Positions 52,778 to 63,015 are shown, numbered from the stretch's first letter. The stretch: DNA of 64,000 bases from Rugosimonospora africana (GCF_016862975.1 NZ_BONZ01000045.1:62001-126000), one strand, 5' to 3'. Program-made: numbers and translations. Notes: generated by a model not told the origin, from the sequence alone.

Positions 52778-54190
52778 TCAGCCCTGCTGGATCCGGCGGA
52801 TCGTGTCGCGGTACCAGTAGGCGCTGCGCTTGGGGATGCGCCGCTGGGTCGCGTAGTCCACCCGGACGATGCCGAACCGCTTGTCGTACCCGTACGCCCA
52901 CTCGAAGTTGTCCAGCAACGACCAGACGAAATAGCCGCGGACGTCGGCACCCGCCTGGCGCGCCTGCGCGACCGCGGCGATGTGCGAGGCCAGGTATTCG
53001 GTGCGGTCCTCGTCGTCCACGTGACCGTCGGCGTCCGGCTTGTCCTCGAAGGCCGCGCCGTTCTCGGTGACGACGATCGGCAGCCCAGGATAATCCCGAC
53101 CGATGCGCACCAGCAGGTTCCGGAAGTCGTCCGCCATGATTTCCCAGCCGGTCGCGGTGCGCGGCAGGCCGTAGGGCAGGCCGCGCCCGACCGGGATCCC
53201 GTCCGCGTCGTGAGTCGAACCGTCCTCGGCACTGCCCGACGCGCGCTGGCTGAAGTAGTAGTTCACGCCGAGGCTGTCCAGCGGCGCGTTGATGACCTCG
53301 AGGTCACCGTCCCGTACCGGCAGCGCCACCCCGCGCCGCGCCAGGTCGGCGATCACGTCTCGCGGGTACCGGCCGTGCACCAGCGGGTCCAGGTAGAGGC
53401 GCAGTCCCAGACCGTCCGCGCGGCGGGCGGCCTCGTGGTCCTCCGGCGCGTCGGTGGCCGGGTTGGCGGTGCCCAGGTTGAGCGTGATGGCAAGCTCCAG
53501 CGGCCCGGTCGCCGAGTCCCGCAGCCGCCGCGCGGCCAACCCGTGCCCGAGCAGCAGATGGTGTACCGCGTGGATGCCGGCGGTGAAGTCGCGCCGCCCC
53601 GGCGCCTGCACGCCCTCCACGTATCCCAGCATCGCCGAGCACCACGGCTCGTTGAGCGTGGTCCAGTGGACCACCCGGTCGCCCAGCCGGTCGTAGACGA
53701 GCTGCGCGTAGTCGGCGAACCGGTGGGCGGTGTCGCGCACCGGCCAGCCGCCCGCGTCCTCCAGCTCCTGCGGGAGGTCCCAGTGATACAGCGTGAGCCA
53801 CGGCGTGACGCCCTGCGCCAGCAGTTCGTCGACCAGCCGCTCGTAGAAGGCGATGCCGGCCGGGTTGACCGGTCCGCGCCCGTGCGGCTGCACCCGCGGC
53901 CAGGCCACCGAGAAGCGGTACGTGTCGATGCCCAGCTCGCGGATGAGCGCCACATCCCCGGGCATCCGGTGGTAGTGGTCGCAGGCGGTGTCGCCCACGT
54001 CGCCGTTGTCGATCGCACCGGGTACCTGGCAGAAGGTGTCCCAGATGGACGGTGTTCGGCCGTCCTCGGCGACGGCTCCTTCGATCTGGTACGCCGACGT
54101 CGCCGTACCCCAAAGGAACGTGGCCGGCAGGCGGTTGATGGTTTCGTCATGACGGCTGACGGCCGCGCTGGCCCCCGGATTGGTGATCAC
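52778..54190 (-). CDS. bglB: Beta-glucosidase, GH1 family
   Basis: 470 residues from a GTG with AGGAGAG upstream; no signal peptide. GH1 motifs are FLWGTATSAYQIEGA, acid/base Glu in TTLNEPW, nucleophile Glu in IVVTENGAAF, and the aglycone/glycone end VWSLLDNFEWAYGY. It cleaves beta-glucosides in the cytosol. It lies 73 bp after the ABC ATPase and ends the reverse-strand operon, so it acts on the imported oligosaccharide. Confidence 0.95.
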   Translation of the reverse strand: MITNPGASAAVSRHDETINRLPATFLWGTATSAYQIEGAVAEDGRTPSIWDTFCQVPGAIDNGDVGDTACDHYHRMPGDVALIRELGIDTYRFSVAWPRVQPHGRGPVNPAGIAFYERLVDELLAQGVTPWLTLYHWDLPQELEDAGGWPVRDTAHRFADYAQLVYDRLGDRVVHWTTLNEPWCSAMLGYVEGVQAPGRRDFTAGIHAVHHLLLGHGLAARRLRDSATGPLELAITLNLGTANPATDAPEDHEAARRADGLGLRLYLDPLVHGRYPRDVIADLARRGVALPVRDGDLEVINAPLDSLGVNYYFSQRASGSAEDGSTHDADGIPVGRGLPYGLPRTATGWEIMADDFRNLLVRIGRDYPGLPIVVTENGAAFEDKPDADGHVDDEDRTEYLASHIAAVAQARQAGADVRGYFVWSLLDNFEWAYGYDKRFGIVRVDYATQRRIPKRSAYWYRDTIRRIQQG

Positions 54191-54263
54191 GGCTCTCCTG
54201 TTCAGACAAAGGTTTCACCCGCCCTCGCGACTCGGGTGGGAGGCGCATCGGTCAAGTCCGGTA

Positions 54264-55316
54264 TCAGTCGATGGCGCCACCGGCCGGGTGCAGCCAGCAC
54301 GCGACCGTTCGCGCCTCGCGAACCCTGTCCGCTGGAGAACCGAGCACCGGTATGTCGACCGCGCACGGATCGAATCGCCGGGGGCAGCGGGGATGGAACG
54401 AGCACCCGGACGGCATCGCCTGCAGGTCGGGTGGGGATCCGGGGATCCCGGCCAGCTCGCGGCGCGGCCCGCGCAGGGCCGGGAACGAGTGCAGCAGGCC
54501 GTGGCTGTAGGGATGCAGGGCGTCTCGGTAGAGCAGGGCGGCCGGTGCCTCCTCGACGATCCGGCCGCCGTACATGATGGCGATCCGGTCCGAGAACTCG
54601 ACCAGCAGCGACAGGTCATGGGTGATGAACAGCACCGAGAAGCCGAACCGCTCGCGCAGCTCGACGATCTGGCGCAGGATCTGCCGCTGCATCACCACGT
54701 CCAAGGCCGTGGTGGGCTCGTCCATGATGACGATCTTCGGCTCCAGAGCCAGCGCCATACCGATCATGACCCGCTGGCGCATGCCACCGGAGAGCTGATG
54801 CGGGTACGCGTGGAGCCGGTCCGGCGCGATACCGACCATCGTGAGTAGTTCCCGGGCCCGGTCCAGCATCGCCCGCCGGCTCATCCCCGGCGAGTGCGCG
54901 GCGATGACGTCGATCAGTTGAGTGGACACCTTGTGCACCGGGTTCAGCGAGTTCATCGCTCCCTGGAACACGATCGAGGTCTCGGCCCAGCGGAACGCCC
55001 GCAGCGCCAGCGGGGCGAGGGTGAGCACGTCGACCGGCTCGCCGTCCGGCGGGCTGTAGATGACCTCGCCGGCGCTGATGACTCCCGGCGGCGGCAGGAG
55101 CCGGGCCAGCCCGTAGGCCAGCGTCGACTTGCCGCTGCCGCTCTCCCCCGCCAGGCCCAGCACCTCGCCGCGGCGCAGCGTCAGGCTCACGTCGCGCACG
55201 GCCCGCACGGCGTTGTCGTCGACACCGTAGTCGACGCACAGCCCGCGGATGTCCAGCACGGCGTCGGCGGCGATGGATCGGGACGGCTTCATCGTCAGGG
55301 GTTTGCTCATGCTCAT
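54264..55316 (-). CDS. Opp/Dpp-type ABC ATPase (DppD-like)
   Basis: 350 residues. Walker [11 protein letters not shown]-loop VFQGAMNSLNPV, signature LSGGMRQRV, Walker B IVIMDEPTTALD. The C-terminal oligopeptide-transport extension has SGCSFHPRCPRRFDPC with paired cysteines. The ATG overlaps the permease stop. With the GH1 partner the cargo is more likely a beta-gluco-oligosaccharide than a peptide, as is known for some Opp-family sugar importers. Confidence 0.92.
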   Translation of the reverse strand: MSMSKPLTMKPSRSIAADAVLDIRGLCVDYGVDDNAVRAVRDVSLTLRRGEVLGLAGESGSGKSTLAYGLARLLPPPGVISAGEVIYSPPDGEPVDVLTLAPLALRAFRWAETSIVFQGAMNSLNPVHKVSTQLIDVIAAHSPGMSRRAMLDRARELLTMVGIAPDRLHAYPHQLSGGMRQRVMIGMALALEPKIVIMDEPTTALDVVMQRQILRQIVELRERFGFSVLFITHDLSLLVEFSDRIAIMYGGRIVEEAPAALLYRDALHPYSHGLLHSFPALRGPRRELAGIPGSPPDLQAMPSGCSFHPRCPRRFDPCAVDIPVLGSPADRVREARTVACWLHPAGGAID

Positions 55317-56329
55317 CGTTCGTTGTCCTCACCGCGTGGGGGTGCCTGTACGACCGGGGTGAAACCCACCCGCATCCGGACCCGGCGACCGTCGGCGGCC
55401 CGGAACGACCGCCGGGCGTTGCTGCGCAGCCGAGGGTTGACGAACTCGTCGATGCCGAAGTTCACCAGCGACAGCGCGGTGCCGAACAGCGCGATGCACA
55501 GGCCGGCCGGGACGAACCACCACCAGGCACCCTGCGGCAGCGCCTGCTGGCCCTGCGCCCAGAACAGGATCTCGCCCCAGTTCCACTCGGAGATGCCGGA
55601 GACGCCGACGAACGCCAGCGCGATCTCGGTGGCCACCGCGAACATGACCGTGCCGATGAACGACGAGGCGATGATGGCGGTCAGGTTGGGCAGGATCTCG
55701 AAGCCGATGAGGCGCCAGGTCGACTCGCCGGTCGCCCGGGCGGCCTCGACGAAGTCGCGCCGGCGCAGCGACAGGGTCTGCGCGCGCAGCAGCCGGGCGC
55801 CCCACGCCCAGGAGGTGCACCCGATCACCAGGGCGATCGTCCAGTCGCCCGAGTTGGGCACCACGTTGGTGATGATGATGATCAGCGGCAGGGCCGGGAT
55901 GACGATGAACACGTTGGAGATCGCGGACAGGCTCTCGGCCGCGGCTCCCGACAGGTACCCCGACGTCACGCCGATGACCACACCGACCACGGTGGCGACC
56001 GCCCCGGCGGCCAGGCCGACGAACATCACGCTGCGGGTACCGACGATCACCTGGCTGAAGATGTCCTGGCCGATGTGTGTGGTGCCGAACCAGTGCTTCC
56101 ACCCCGGTCCCTGAAGGATGTCGCTACTGCGCTTGCTCGGGTCGTACGGCGCGATGGTGTCGCCGAGGACGGCCACCACCGCGAAGATGAGCAGGATGAC
56201 CAGTCCGGTGGTCACCTTGCCGTTGACCAGGAACCGGCGTAGGCCGCGACCGCGCCGGGGCGCGCCACCGGTACCGGTCAGGTCGGGTGGCGGCGTCGCG
56301 GTGGTCAGTCCGGTGGCTGCGGCGGTCAT
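55313..56329 (-). CDS. Opp/Dpp-type permease (DppC-like)
   Basis: 338 residues with about six membrane segments. The DppC pattern is visible as VLGDTIAPYDPSKRS, FGTTHIGQDIFSQVIVGTR and the EAA loop RDFVEAARATGESTWRLIGFEI. The ATG is 3 bp after the preceding permease stop. Confidence 0.92.
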   Translation of the reverse strand: MTAAATGLTTATPPPDLTGTGGAPRRGRGLRRFLVNGKVTTGLVILLIFAVVAVLGDTIAPYDPSKRSSDILQGPGWKHWFGTTHIGQDIFSQVIVGTRSVMFVGLAAGAVATVVGVVIGVTSGYLSGAAAESLSAISNVFIVIPALPLIIIITNVVPNSGDWTIALVIGCTSWAWGARLLRAQTLSLRRRDFVEAARATGESTWRLIGFEILPNLTAIIASSFIGTVMFAVATEIALAFVGVSGISEWNWGEILFWAQGQQALPQGAWWWFVPAGLCIALFGTALSLVNFGIDEFVNPRLRSNARRSFRAADGRRVRMRVGFTPVVQAPPRGEDNER

Positions 56330-56332
56330 CGC

Positions 56333-57313
56333 TCAGCCCTCCTTGCGGGTACGAGGATCGAGCGCCAGGTAGGCGATGTCGGCCAGGAAGTTCGCGGCGA
56401 GCACGGCGAGCGTCACCACCAGGAAGATGCCCTGGATCAGCGGGTAGTCATGCCGGGCGATGGCCTGCAGCATCTGCAGCCCGATACCGGGGTAGGAGAA
56501 CACGTACTCGACCAGAAAGGTGCCGCCGACGACCAGCCCGAGCGCCATGCCGAAGCCGGAAACGCTGGGCAGCAGTGCGTTGCGGGCGGCATAGCCCATC
56601 ACCACGCGCCGCTCGGACAGCCCCTTGGCGTGCGCCACGGTGACGTAGTCCTCGGCGGTGACGGTCACCATCATGTTGCGCATGGACAGCAGCCAGCCGC
56701 CGACCGAGGCGACGACGATGGTGATGGCGGGAAGCAGCCCGTGCTCGATGGCGTTGCCGATGAACTCCAGGTTCCAGCTGGGTACCAGTCCCGGGTCGTA
56801 CCCGCCGGAGATCGGCAGGAAGTAGCCGGCGTACGTGACGACGCTGACCGCGATCAGGCCGAGCCAGAAGTACGGGATCGACGACAGGAACGTGGTGACC
56901 GGCAGCAGGCCGTCCAGCCAGGAGCCGCGCCGCCAGCCGACGACGATTCCGAGCAGGGTGCCGATCGCGAAGCTGATGATGGTGGTGACGCCGATCAGCA
57001 GCAGCGTCCAGGGCAGTGCCGAGGCGAGCACCGAGGTGACCGGCAGCGGGAAGTTGCCGAACGAGATGCCCAGGTCGCCGTGGCTGAGCTGTTCGAGGTA
57101 GTCGACGTACTGCATCCACACGCTCTCGTGCTTGTCGAGTCCAAACAGGACGGTCAGCGACTGGATCTGGTCGCTGGTGATCTGCCCGCGCATCCCGGCG
57201 ACGAGTGCCGAGACCGGGTCGCCGGGGATCAGCCGGGGGATGAAGAAGTTGATGGTGATCGCGGCCCACGCGGTGAACACGTAGAACGCGAAGCGGCGCA
57301 GGAAGAATCTCAT
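56333..57313 (-). CDS. Opp/Dpp-type permease (DppB-like)
   Basis: 326 residues from the ATG at 57313, which overlaps the ATPase stop. DppB features: start [35 protein letters not shown], the [20 protein letters not shown] loop and an end DPRTRKE. Confidence 0.92.
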   Translation of the reverse strand: MRFFLRRFAFYVFTAWAAITINFFIPRLIPGDPVSALVAGMRGQITSDQIQSLTVLFGLDKHESVWMQYVDYLEQLSHGDLGISFGNFPLPVTSVLASALPWTLLLIGVTTIISFAIGTLLGIVVGWRRGSWLDGLLPVTTFLSSIPYFWLGLIAVSVVTYAGYFLPISGGYDPGLVPSWNLEFIGNAIEHGLLPAITIVVASVGGWLLSMRNMMVTVTAEDYVTVAHAKGLSERRVVMGYAARNALLPSVSGFGMALGLVVGGTFLVEYVFSYPGIGLQMLQAIARHDYPLIQGIFLVVTLAVLAANFLADIAYLALDPRTRKEG

Positions 57314-58404
57314 GCCGCGACCCCCTCGAACAGCCAGCAGGCGGCCCAGTGCTCGCCGGTGTCGCCCACCTGAAGGCGCGGCGGCAGTTCCGTGCGGCAC
57401 TTGTCCATCACGAACGGGCAGCGCGGGTGGAACCGGCAGCCGGCCGGCGGCGAGATCAGGCTCGGCGGTTCGCCGCCCGGGACGGGCGCGCCGGCCCCGC
57501 CGACACCGCCAGCCGTGCCGGCCTCGCCGGCCCCGCCGGCCTCGCCGAGCGAACCGGCCTCGCTGGTGAGGCGGTCCGGATCGGGAGCGGACTCGACGAG
57601 CAGCCGCGTGTACGGGTGCGCCGGCCGCTGGGTCACCGTCTCGCTGTCGCCGCCCTCGACCATCCGGCCGGCGTACATCACCAGGACCGTGTCCGCGAAG
57701 TAGCGCGCCGAGGCGATGTCATGGGTGATGTAGAGGATGGCGAGGTTCAGCCGCTCCTTGAGGTCACGCAGCAGATTGAGCACGCCGAGCCGGATCGAGA
57801 CGTCCAGCATCGACACCGGCTCGTCGGCCAGCAGCGCCTCGGGATCGGCCGCCAGGGCGCGGGCGATGGCCACCCGCTGGCGTTGACCGCCGGACAGCTC
57901 ATGCGGGTACTTGCTGAGGTAGCGGTCGGCGGGCGTGAGCTGCACCCGGTCGAGCAGGTTCGCCAGCGCCGCACGCAGCTGCTCCTTCCCCTGGCCCGCG
58001 CGGCCGTGGATGCGCAGCGCCCGGGTCAGGTGGTATTCGACGTTGTGCACCGGATTCAGCGAGGCGAACGGGTCCTGGAAAATCAGCTGTACCCGGCGGC
58101 AGTACGCCCGGAACCGCCGGCCTCCCCGGGCGGTGGCCAGCGGAGTGGGCTCCCCGTGCAGCCGAATGTCTCCGGAGGTGCGGGGATAGAGTTGGGCGAG
58201 CAGGCGGGCGACCGTCGACTTTCCCGAGCCGGACTCCCCCACCAGGCTGGTGACCTGGCCACGGAGCAGTCGCAGGTCCACGTCGTCGACCGCGTGGACG
58301 ACCCGGACCTCCCTGCTCAGGGCCGCCCGCCCGCGCTTGCGCACGGGAAAGTGCTTGGTGAGACCTTCAGCCTCAAGGACTACTTCGGCGGCGGGGGTCG
58401 TCAT
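57310..58404 (-). CDS. Opp/Dpp-type ABC ATPase (DppF-like)
   Basis: 364 residues from the ATG at 58404 (AAGGAG 11 nt upstream). Walker [11 protein letters not shown]-loop [12 protein letters not shown], signature LSGGQRQRV, Walker [14 protein letters not shown] Gly/Ala-rich insert ([20 protein letters not shown]) precedes the Cys-containing tail [12 protein letters not shown]. First of the four membrane-complex genes. Confidence 0.92.
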   Translation of the reverse strand: MTTPAAEVVLEAEGLTKHFPVRKRGRAALSREVRVVHAVDDVDLRLLRGQVTSLVGESGSGKSTVARLLAQLYPRTSGDIRLHGEPTPLATARGGRRFRAYCRRVQLIFQDPFASLNPVHNVEYHLTRALRIHGRAGQGKEQLRAALANLLDRVQLTPADRYLSKYPHELSGGQRQRVAIARALAADPEALLADEPVSMLDVSIRLGVLNLLRDLKERLNLAILYITHDIASARYFADTVLVMYAGRMVEGGDSETVTQRPAHPYTRLLVESAPDPDRLTSEAGSLGEAGGAGEAGTAGGVGGAGAPVPGGEPPSLISPPAGCRFHPRCPFVMDKCRTELPPRLQVGDTGEHWAACWLFEGVAA

Positions 58405-58446
58405 GGACGGGACACTCCTTGCGATCCGAGAGCGGGGATTGCGACG

Positions 58447-58489
58447 GTGCGTGCCGGACAGTCCTCGGGGATCTCGGTCCGGCACGCAC
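58447..58489 (-). terminator. Hairpin between binding-protein and transporter genes
   Basis: GTGCGTGCCGGAC (58447-58459) pairs perfectly with 58477-58489. It lies between the binding-protein stop and the first ATPase start, and may be a partial terminator or RNA-stabilising element that lets the binding protein be made in excess. Confidence 0.6.
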
Positions 58490-58501
58490 TGTCGCGAGGC
58501 G

Positions 58502-60163
58502 TCAGGAGGCAGGCGTCAGGTGCAGGACGACGTCGAGCATGCCCGGACGGGTCGGCTGGTTGGCTTCGTACGGGTTGCTCTCGTCCGGCCACCCGGTCCA
58601 CTTCGCGGTCGAGTACTCGGCACCGAGGTTGCCGGCCGAGGTCGGGATCATCGGCATCTGCTCGACCATGATCTGCTCGATCTTCTCCAGCGCGGCCTGC
58701 CGCCCGGCGTCGTCCGTGGCGGCCGTGTACGCCTTGAGCGCCGCGGTGGCGTCCGGACTGTTGAAGCGGCCGTAGTTGCCGGAGGCGGTGGTGCCGATCG
58801 GCTGCAGCTGCGCGCTGTCCATGATGTTCTGGTACATGTCGTAAGGGGTCGCCCCGCCGTTGGTCCAGTGCATCACGGCGTCGAAGTTGCCCTTGCCGAC
58901 GGCGTCGAACCACGCGTCCTGGTTCGCTTTGTCGATGCTGGCGGTGATGCCGATGGTGGCCAGGTTGTCCTTGATGATGGTCAGATCGGTCTGGTAGTCG
59001 TTCCAGTCCGCCGGGTCGCTCAGCGTCAAGGTGACCGCCTTGCCGGTCGGGTCCTTCAGCGTGTTGCCGGCGTAGGTGAAGCCGTTGTCGGTCAGCTCCT
59101 TCTTGGCCGTGGCGACGTCGGCCTGCGAGGACTTGCCCTTGTACTGTGCCGCGATGAACGGGTCACCCGCGGGGGTTGGGATACCTGTGATGTTGTCGAT
59201 CTTCGGCTTGAAGTAGCCGGCCTCGCCCTCGTTGAAGATGTCGTCCCGGTTGACCACCATGCTCATCGCCCGGCGCAGGTGCGGGTTGTCGAACGGCTTC
59301 TTGGTGGTGTTGAACCACAGGCCGTCGGCGCTGAGCGCCGGCGGGAACCACAGCTTGAAGTGCGCCGGGTCGCGGGCCACGAAGGTGGACTTCGCGTTGG
59401 CCAGGAATTCGTAGCTCCAGTCGGTCGCGCCGCTGGTCAGCGCGGGAAGCTGAGTGTCGTTGCCGCTGTAGGTGGTGCAACGGATCTCGCCGACCTTCGG
59501 CGGCTTCTGCCAGTAGTCGCTGCGCACGTCCAGCGTGACTGTCGACGGCGTGACGGACTTGATCTTGTACGGGCCGGTACCGATCGGGTTGGCGACCGTG
59601 TCCTTCGACGGGTCCGCCATCGCCGACCACTGCTTCTTGTTGACGACCTGAGTCGAGAGGATCTTCGTTCGGTTCACGTACTGCGACCCGTCGAAGTTCA
59701 CCGTCACGGTGCTGCCGCTGCTGGACACATCCTTGATGGGCAGCGCGTAGTAGTTGACTCCCTTGTTGTCCTTCATGATCTGGAAGGAGTAGGCCACGTC
59801 GTCGGCGGTCATCGCGGATCCATCGGACCACTTGACGTTGTCCCGGATAGTCAGCGTCAGGGTGCTGTACCCGTTGGACCAGTCCCACTTGGTGGCAAGC
59901 CACGGCTTCGGGTCGGCGGTCGGCTTGGCCTCGTTCTGCAGGGCCAGCGGCTCCCAGATCAGCCAGGTGTATCCCAGGTGCTTGGCGAACGAGGCGTCCA
60001 GGTACGGGTTGTTGTTGGCCGGCAGCGTCGCGCCGTCGGGCATACCGATGTTCAGCACGCCGGAAGACTTGGTGGTGGCAGCGCTCTTGCCGCCGCACGC
60101 GGCCAACCCGGTCATCGCCAGGCTGCCCGCGAGCAACGCGGTCAACGTACGGTTAACGCGCAT
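58502..60163 (-). CDS. Opp/Dpp-type solute-binding lipoprotein (family 5)
   Basis: 553 residues from ATG with GAGGA upstream. Lipobox LAAC with Cys at ~23. The family-5 fold shows [61 protein letters not shown] and [17 protein letters not shown]. It binds the oligosaccharide (or peptide) outside the membrane and hands it to the DppBC channel. Confidence 0.93.
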   Translation of the reverse strand: MRVNRTLTALLAGSLAMTGLAACGGKSAATTKSSGVLNIGMPDGATLPANNNPYLDASFAKHLGYTWLIWEPLALQNEAKPTADPKPWLATKWDWSNGYSTLTLTIRDNVKWSDGSAMTADDVAYSFQIMKDNKGVNYYALPIKDVSSSGSTVTVNFDGSQYVNRTKILSTQVVNKKQWSAMADPSKDTVANPIGTGPYKIKSVTPSTVTLDVRSDYWQKPPKVGEIRCTTYSGNDTQLPALTSGATDWSYEFLANAKSTFVARDPAHFKLWFPPALSADGLWFNTTKKPFDNPHLRRAMSMVVNRDDIFNEGEAGYFKPKIDNITGIPTPAGDPFIAAQYKGKSSQADVATAKKELTDNGFTYAGNTLKDPTGKAVTLTLSDPADWNDYQTDLTIIKDNLATIGITASIDKANQDAWFDAVGKGNFDAVMHWTNGGATPYDMYQNIMDSAQLQPIGTTASGNYGRFNSPDATAALKAYTAATDDAGRQAALEKIEQIMVEQMPMIPTSAGNLGAEYSTAKWTGWPDESNPYEANQPTRPGMLDVVLHLTPAS

Positions 60164-60201
60164 GAGTCCTCACTTCTTGTCGAGTGGTTCACCGCGGTCC
60201 G

Positions 60202-60258
60202 CCGCGGGTGACCCACCCGCGGGGTGTGGAACGCCGGACGGGACGGAGTACGTCCGGC
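60202..60258 (-). terminator. Two small hairpins between lacI and the binding-protein gene
   Basis: CCGCGGGTG/CACCCGCGG (60202-60222, 3-nt loop) and GCCGGACG/CGTCCGGC (60233-60258). They could terminate or attenuate read-through from the LacI gene. Confidence 0.45.
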
Positions 60259-60270
60259 CTGATGCGCCGA

Positions 60271-61269
60271 TCAGATTCGGGTCGAGCCCCGGACGACCAA
60301 GGCGGTGGGCAGCACCTCGGGAGCGCCGGACAGCGATGTCCCGTCGAAGTGCGCCATGAGCAGGCGGGCAGCCCGTTCGCCCATCTCCCGTAGCGGCTGG
60401 TGCACGGTGGTCAACGTCGGCTCGGTATAAGTGGCCAGCGGGACATCGTCGAACCCGACGACGGCGACGTCGTCGGGGATCCGAAGTCCCGCGTCGTGGA
60501 TCGCGCGGAGTGTGCCGGCCGCGGAGAGGTCGTTGTGCGCGAATACACAGTCGAATCCAAGGCCGGCCGCGAGCACCCGCGCGACCGAGTCACGACCGCC
60601 CTCGAAGGTGAAGTCACCGTCCACGACGCGTGACTCGTCGATGGTGATACCGGCATCCCGGTAGGTGTCCGCGAAGCCGATCAGACGTTCCTGGCTGCAG
60701 CCCAGCTCCCTGGGCCCCATCACGACCAGCGGTCGACGCCGGCCCAGGTCGAGCAGGTGTCGGGCGGCTTGCGCGCCCCCGCTGCGATTGGCCGGGGCCA
60801 CCGACGGGAACTGCGGGCGATTCTCGCGGTCATCGACCAGGACCACAGGCAGTCCGCCCGCGTGCAGTTCGGTCAGGTATTCCAGAGTTCCCGCCGGCTC
60901 GATCGCCACCAGGCCGTCGAATGCCTTCGCCGATACCTGGGAGGCGAACCGGCGGATCGAGTTCTCGCCCTGGGTGCAGCTGAACAGCAGCAGGCCGTAC
61001 CCCTCTGCCTCCACGACATCGACGACGCCCTGGAGCACCTCGCCGACCCAGGCCCAGGTCAGCGACGGTACGAGCATGCCCACCACCCGGGTCCGCCCGC
61101 GCGCGAGACTCACCGCCCGGGCACTGGGCACGTAACCGAGTTCCTCGATCACCTGCCGAACCCGCGCGGCCGTCTCGGGATCGAGATCGTCCTTGCCGTT
61201 GAGCACCCGGGAGACAGTTGTCTTGCTGACCCCGGCGCGGGCGGCGACGTCGGCCATCGTGATCGACAT
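60271..61269 (-). CDS. LacI-family regulator of the GH1/transporter operon
   Basis: 332 residues from the ATG at 61269 with GAGAGG upstream. [23 protein letters not shown], hinge [12 protein letters not shown], effector domain ending [21 protein letters not shown]. It is the first gene in the direction of transcription before the binding protein. The repeated CCGGTACCGG elements at 61329-61370 upstream are its likely operators. Confidence 0.92.
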   Translation of the reverse strand: MSITMADVAARAGVSKTTVSRVLNGKDDLDPETAARVRQVIEELGYVPSARAVSLARGRTRVVGMLVPSLTWAWVGEVLQGVVDVVEAEGYGLLLFSCTQGENSIRRFASQVSAKAFDGLVAIEPAGTLEYLTELHAGGLPVVLVDDRENRPQFPSVAPANRSGGAQAARHLLDLGRRRPLVVMGPRELGCSQERLIGFADTYRDAGITIDESRVVDGDFTFEGGRDSVARVLAAGLGFDCVFAHNDLSAAGTLRAIHDAGLRIPDDVAVVGFDDVPLATYTEPTLTTVHQPLREMGERAARLLMAHFDGTSLSGAPEVLPTALVVRGSTRI

Positions 61270-61643
61270 GACCAGCCACCTCTCGTGTTGGGGTCGCAAA
61301 CGCAGCCGGATCCAGGGCGCCTTCGTCAAACCGGTACCGGTTCCGGTACCGGTTGCGGAACCGGTACCGTGAAGTGAACCGCGTCGATGTGAACTCGGTC
61401 AATGACGAAGAGATAACGATCGGGTACCGCGCGAACACCGCTCGGGCCGCGCCTGGACGATCACACCCTCGGCGGTTTCCGCACCGGCGCGCTGAGCGGC
61501 GCTGTACTCCCGCGCTGGCACCGGGCGTACCGGAGCAGGCCGGCACGCCCGGTGGGCGGTCACAGGGATAGACGCGCTCGGCGTCGGGTACGGGCGTCAA
61601 CCCGCGAGAATCGGGCGACCGGGTAATCGCACCGGCCTCATGC
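61270..61643. other. Intergenic region upstream of the lacI/transporter operon
   Basis: Besides the operator cluster at 61329-61370 no convincing gene is seen. Frames here are short and lack start sites. Confidence 0.5.
61329..61370. promoter_or_regulatory. Cluster of CCGGTACCGG palindromes
   Basis: AACCGGTACCGGTT at 61329-61342, TTCCGGTACCGGTT at 61341-61354 and AACCGGTACCGT at 61359-61370, plus CCGGTT/AACCGG arms at 61349-61364. They lie 60-101 bp before the LacI ATG. Confidence 0.65.
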
Positions 61644-61790
61644 TCAAGCTGCGGCGCCGGCGAGGCTTGGCAACCGCAGCGGCGATGCGAGCGCCCGGTC
61701 CCAGGTGAGGCTGATCCCGAGGCTGTCGGTGAGCAGCCGCTGATAGTCGGCCAGGTGCTCGGCGTCGCCGCGCACCGCTGCCGGGGTTCG
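61644..61790 (-). pseudogene. 3' remnant of an unidentified reverse-strand gene
   Basis: About 48 codons reading AAVRGDAEHLADYQRLLTD and ending SLAGAAA with a stop at 61644. Its composition is protein-like (helical, charged). It loses sense at ~61790, exactly where the forward GH remnant begins. It could be the end of an acyl- or arylamine-acetyltransferase-like protein, but that is a guess. Confidence 0.35.
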
Positions 61791-61793
61791 GCA

Positions 61794-62513
61794 TCCCAGC
61801 AGATGACGAGCGACCTGTCCGGTTACGACATCCACTACTACCCGACCGGCGCCACGGACATCTCCTCCGGCGCGGTCGCGCCGTGGATGCTGTCCCTGGA
61901 GAACACCATCAACGGCAACGATCCCGGCAACAAGCCGATGTACGTCGAAGAGGTCGGGTGGAAGTACGGATGGGACTCCACGAACGACGCTCAACCCCAC
62001 GTCAGTGACTACACGTACGGGCTGAACATGGCGGCCATGGGCATCCAGTTGGCATGCGACGGCGCCTCAGCGCCGATGGCATCGCGCCTCGCCGACCTCG
62101 GCAGCCCCAAGGTGTGGGGCATGTACGACGGCGCCGGCGGGGACACCTCGCTACGGCCATGGAGCTACTCCTGGACCATGCTCACTCAGGCGTTCCCCAA
62201 GGACGCGACCCTCTACAAGCCCACACAGCCGACATCCGTCTTCACCATGCTCGGATCGATCGGCTCCGGAAGCTCACGGCACTGGTCCATCGCCGTCGCG
62301 AACCTGACCTCGAACACCAGCACACAGACCTTCACCCTGCCGAACTCCGCCGGCCGTACTCTCCACGCCTACCGCTACGTCGACGGGACACGAGCCACGA
62401 ACTCGGATGGGTTCCCGGCAAGCACCGACACCGTCACTGCCGCGAGCAACGGGGACGTCACGGTCTCGGTGGCCGCGGACAGCATGCTCCTGCTGTCCGA
62501 CATCGACGGCTGA
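61794..62513 (+). pseudogene. 3' half of a secreted glycoside hydrolase (truncated)
   Basis: About 240 codons without a proper start or signal peptide. The barrel end has SGYDIHYYPTGATDISS and a likely nucleophile Glu in PMYVEEVGWKYG. A C-terminal beta-sandwich (WSIAVANLTSNTSTQTFTLP ... SMLLLSDIDG) follows. It resembles the rear half of GH39/GH5/GH30-type enzymes. The 5' half is missing and replaced by the opposing remnant at 61644-61790, so this is probably a deletion relic. Confidence 0.6.
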
Positions 62514-62552
62514 GCAGTACCGCGGACCAGCGTGGGCTCGTAGTCTGGCTTG

Positions 62553-63005
62553 GTGACGCACGCGGCTGAGCGCAGTCTCGGGTCGTCCCGAGTGGTCTAT
62601 CCGGGGACGTTCGACCCGTTCACACCGGGTCATCTGGATATCGTTGAACGGGCGCGCCGCATGTTTGATCAGGTCACGGTTCTCGTCGCCGTCAACGACG
62701 GCAAGCGGCCGTCCGGGACGACTGTTGCGCGGGCGAGGCAGATCCGGGACTTGCTTCCGGCGGGCTGGGAGAACGTCACGGTGGCCGCGTGGCATGGGTT
62801 GACTGCCGACTACTGCCGGCACACCGGGTGCGGGCTGATCATCCGTGGGGTCAGGAACTCGACCGATTACTCACGTGAGTACGAACTCGCCGCAATGAAC
62901 AAAGCGCTCGGCGTAACGACGCTGTTCATTCCTGCCCGGCCGGAATTGGTGACGATGTCGTCCACTGCAGTTCGCCTATCGGGTCAAGGCTCCTTCGTCC
63001 GGTGA
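62553..63005 (+). CDS. coaD: CoaD-like nucleotidyltransferase (phosphopantetheine adenylyltransferase)
   Basis: 150 residues from a GTG that follows TAGTCT (62541-62546) by 6 bp (leaderless). The start VVYPGTFDPFTPGHLDIVER carries the (T/H)xGH motif as TPGH where CoaD usually has TNGH. IRGVRNSTDYSREYELAAMN is the CoaD substrate loop, and MSSTAVR matches the ISSTxxR motif. The protein ends about ten residues after that motif, so the usual C-terminal helix (FVPPxV...) is missing. It may be a diverged paralogue rather than the housekeeping enzyme. Confidence 0.8.
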   Translation: MTHAAERSLGSSRVVYPGTFDPFTPGHLDIVERARRMFDQVTVLVAVNDGKRPSGTTVARARQIRDLLPAGWENVTVAAWHGLTADYCRHTGCGLIIRGVRNSTDYSREYELAAMNKALGVTTLFIPARPELVTMSSTAVRLSGQGSFVR

Positions 63006-63015
63006 TGATCGGTCG

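Noticed and set aside
57349-60211. Long forward frames opposite the Opp/Dpp ATPase and binding-protein genes
   Set aside because: Low-complexity Arg/Val/Gly composition and no start sites; the reverse-strand genes are unambiguous.
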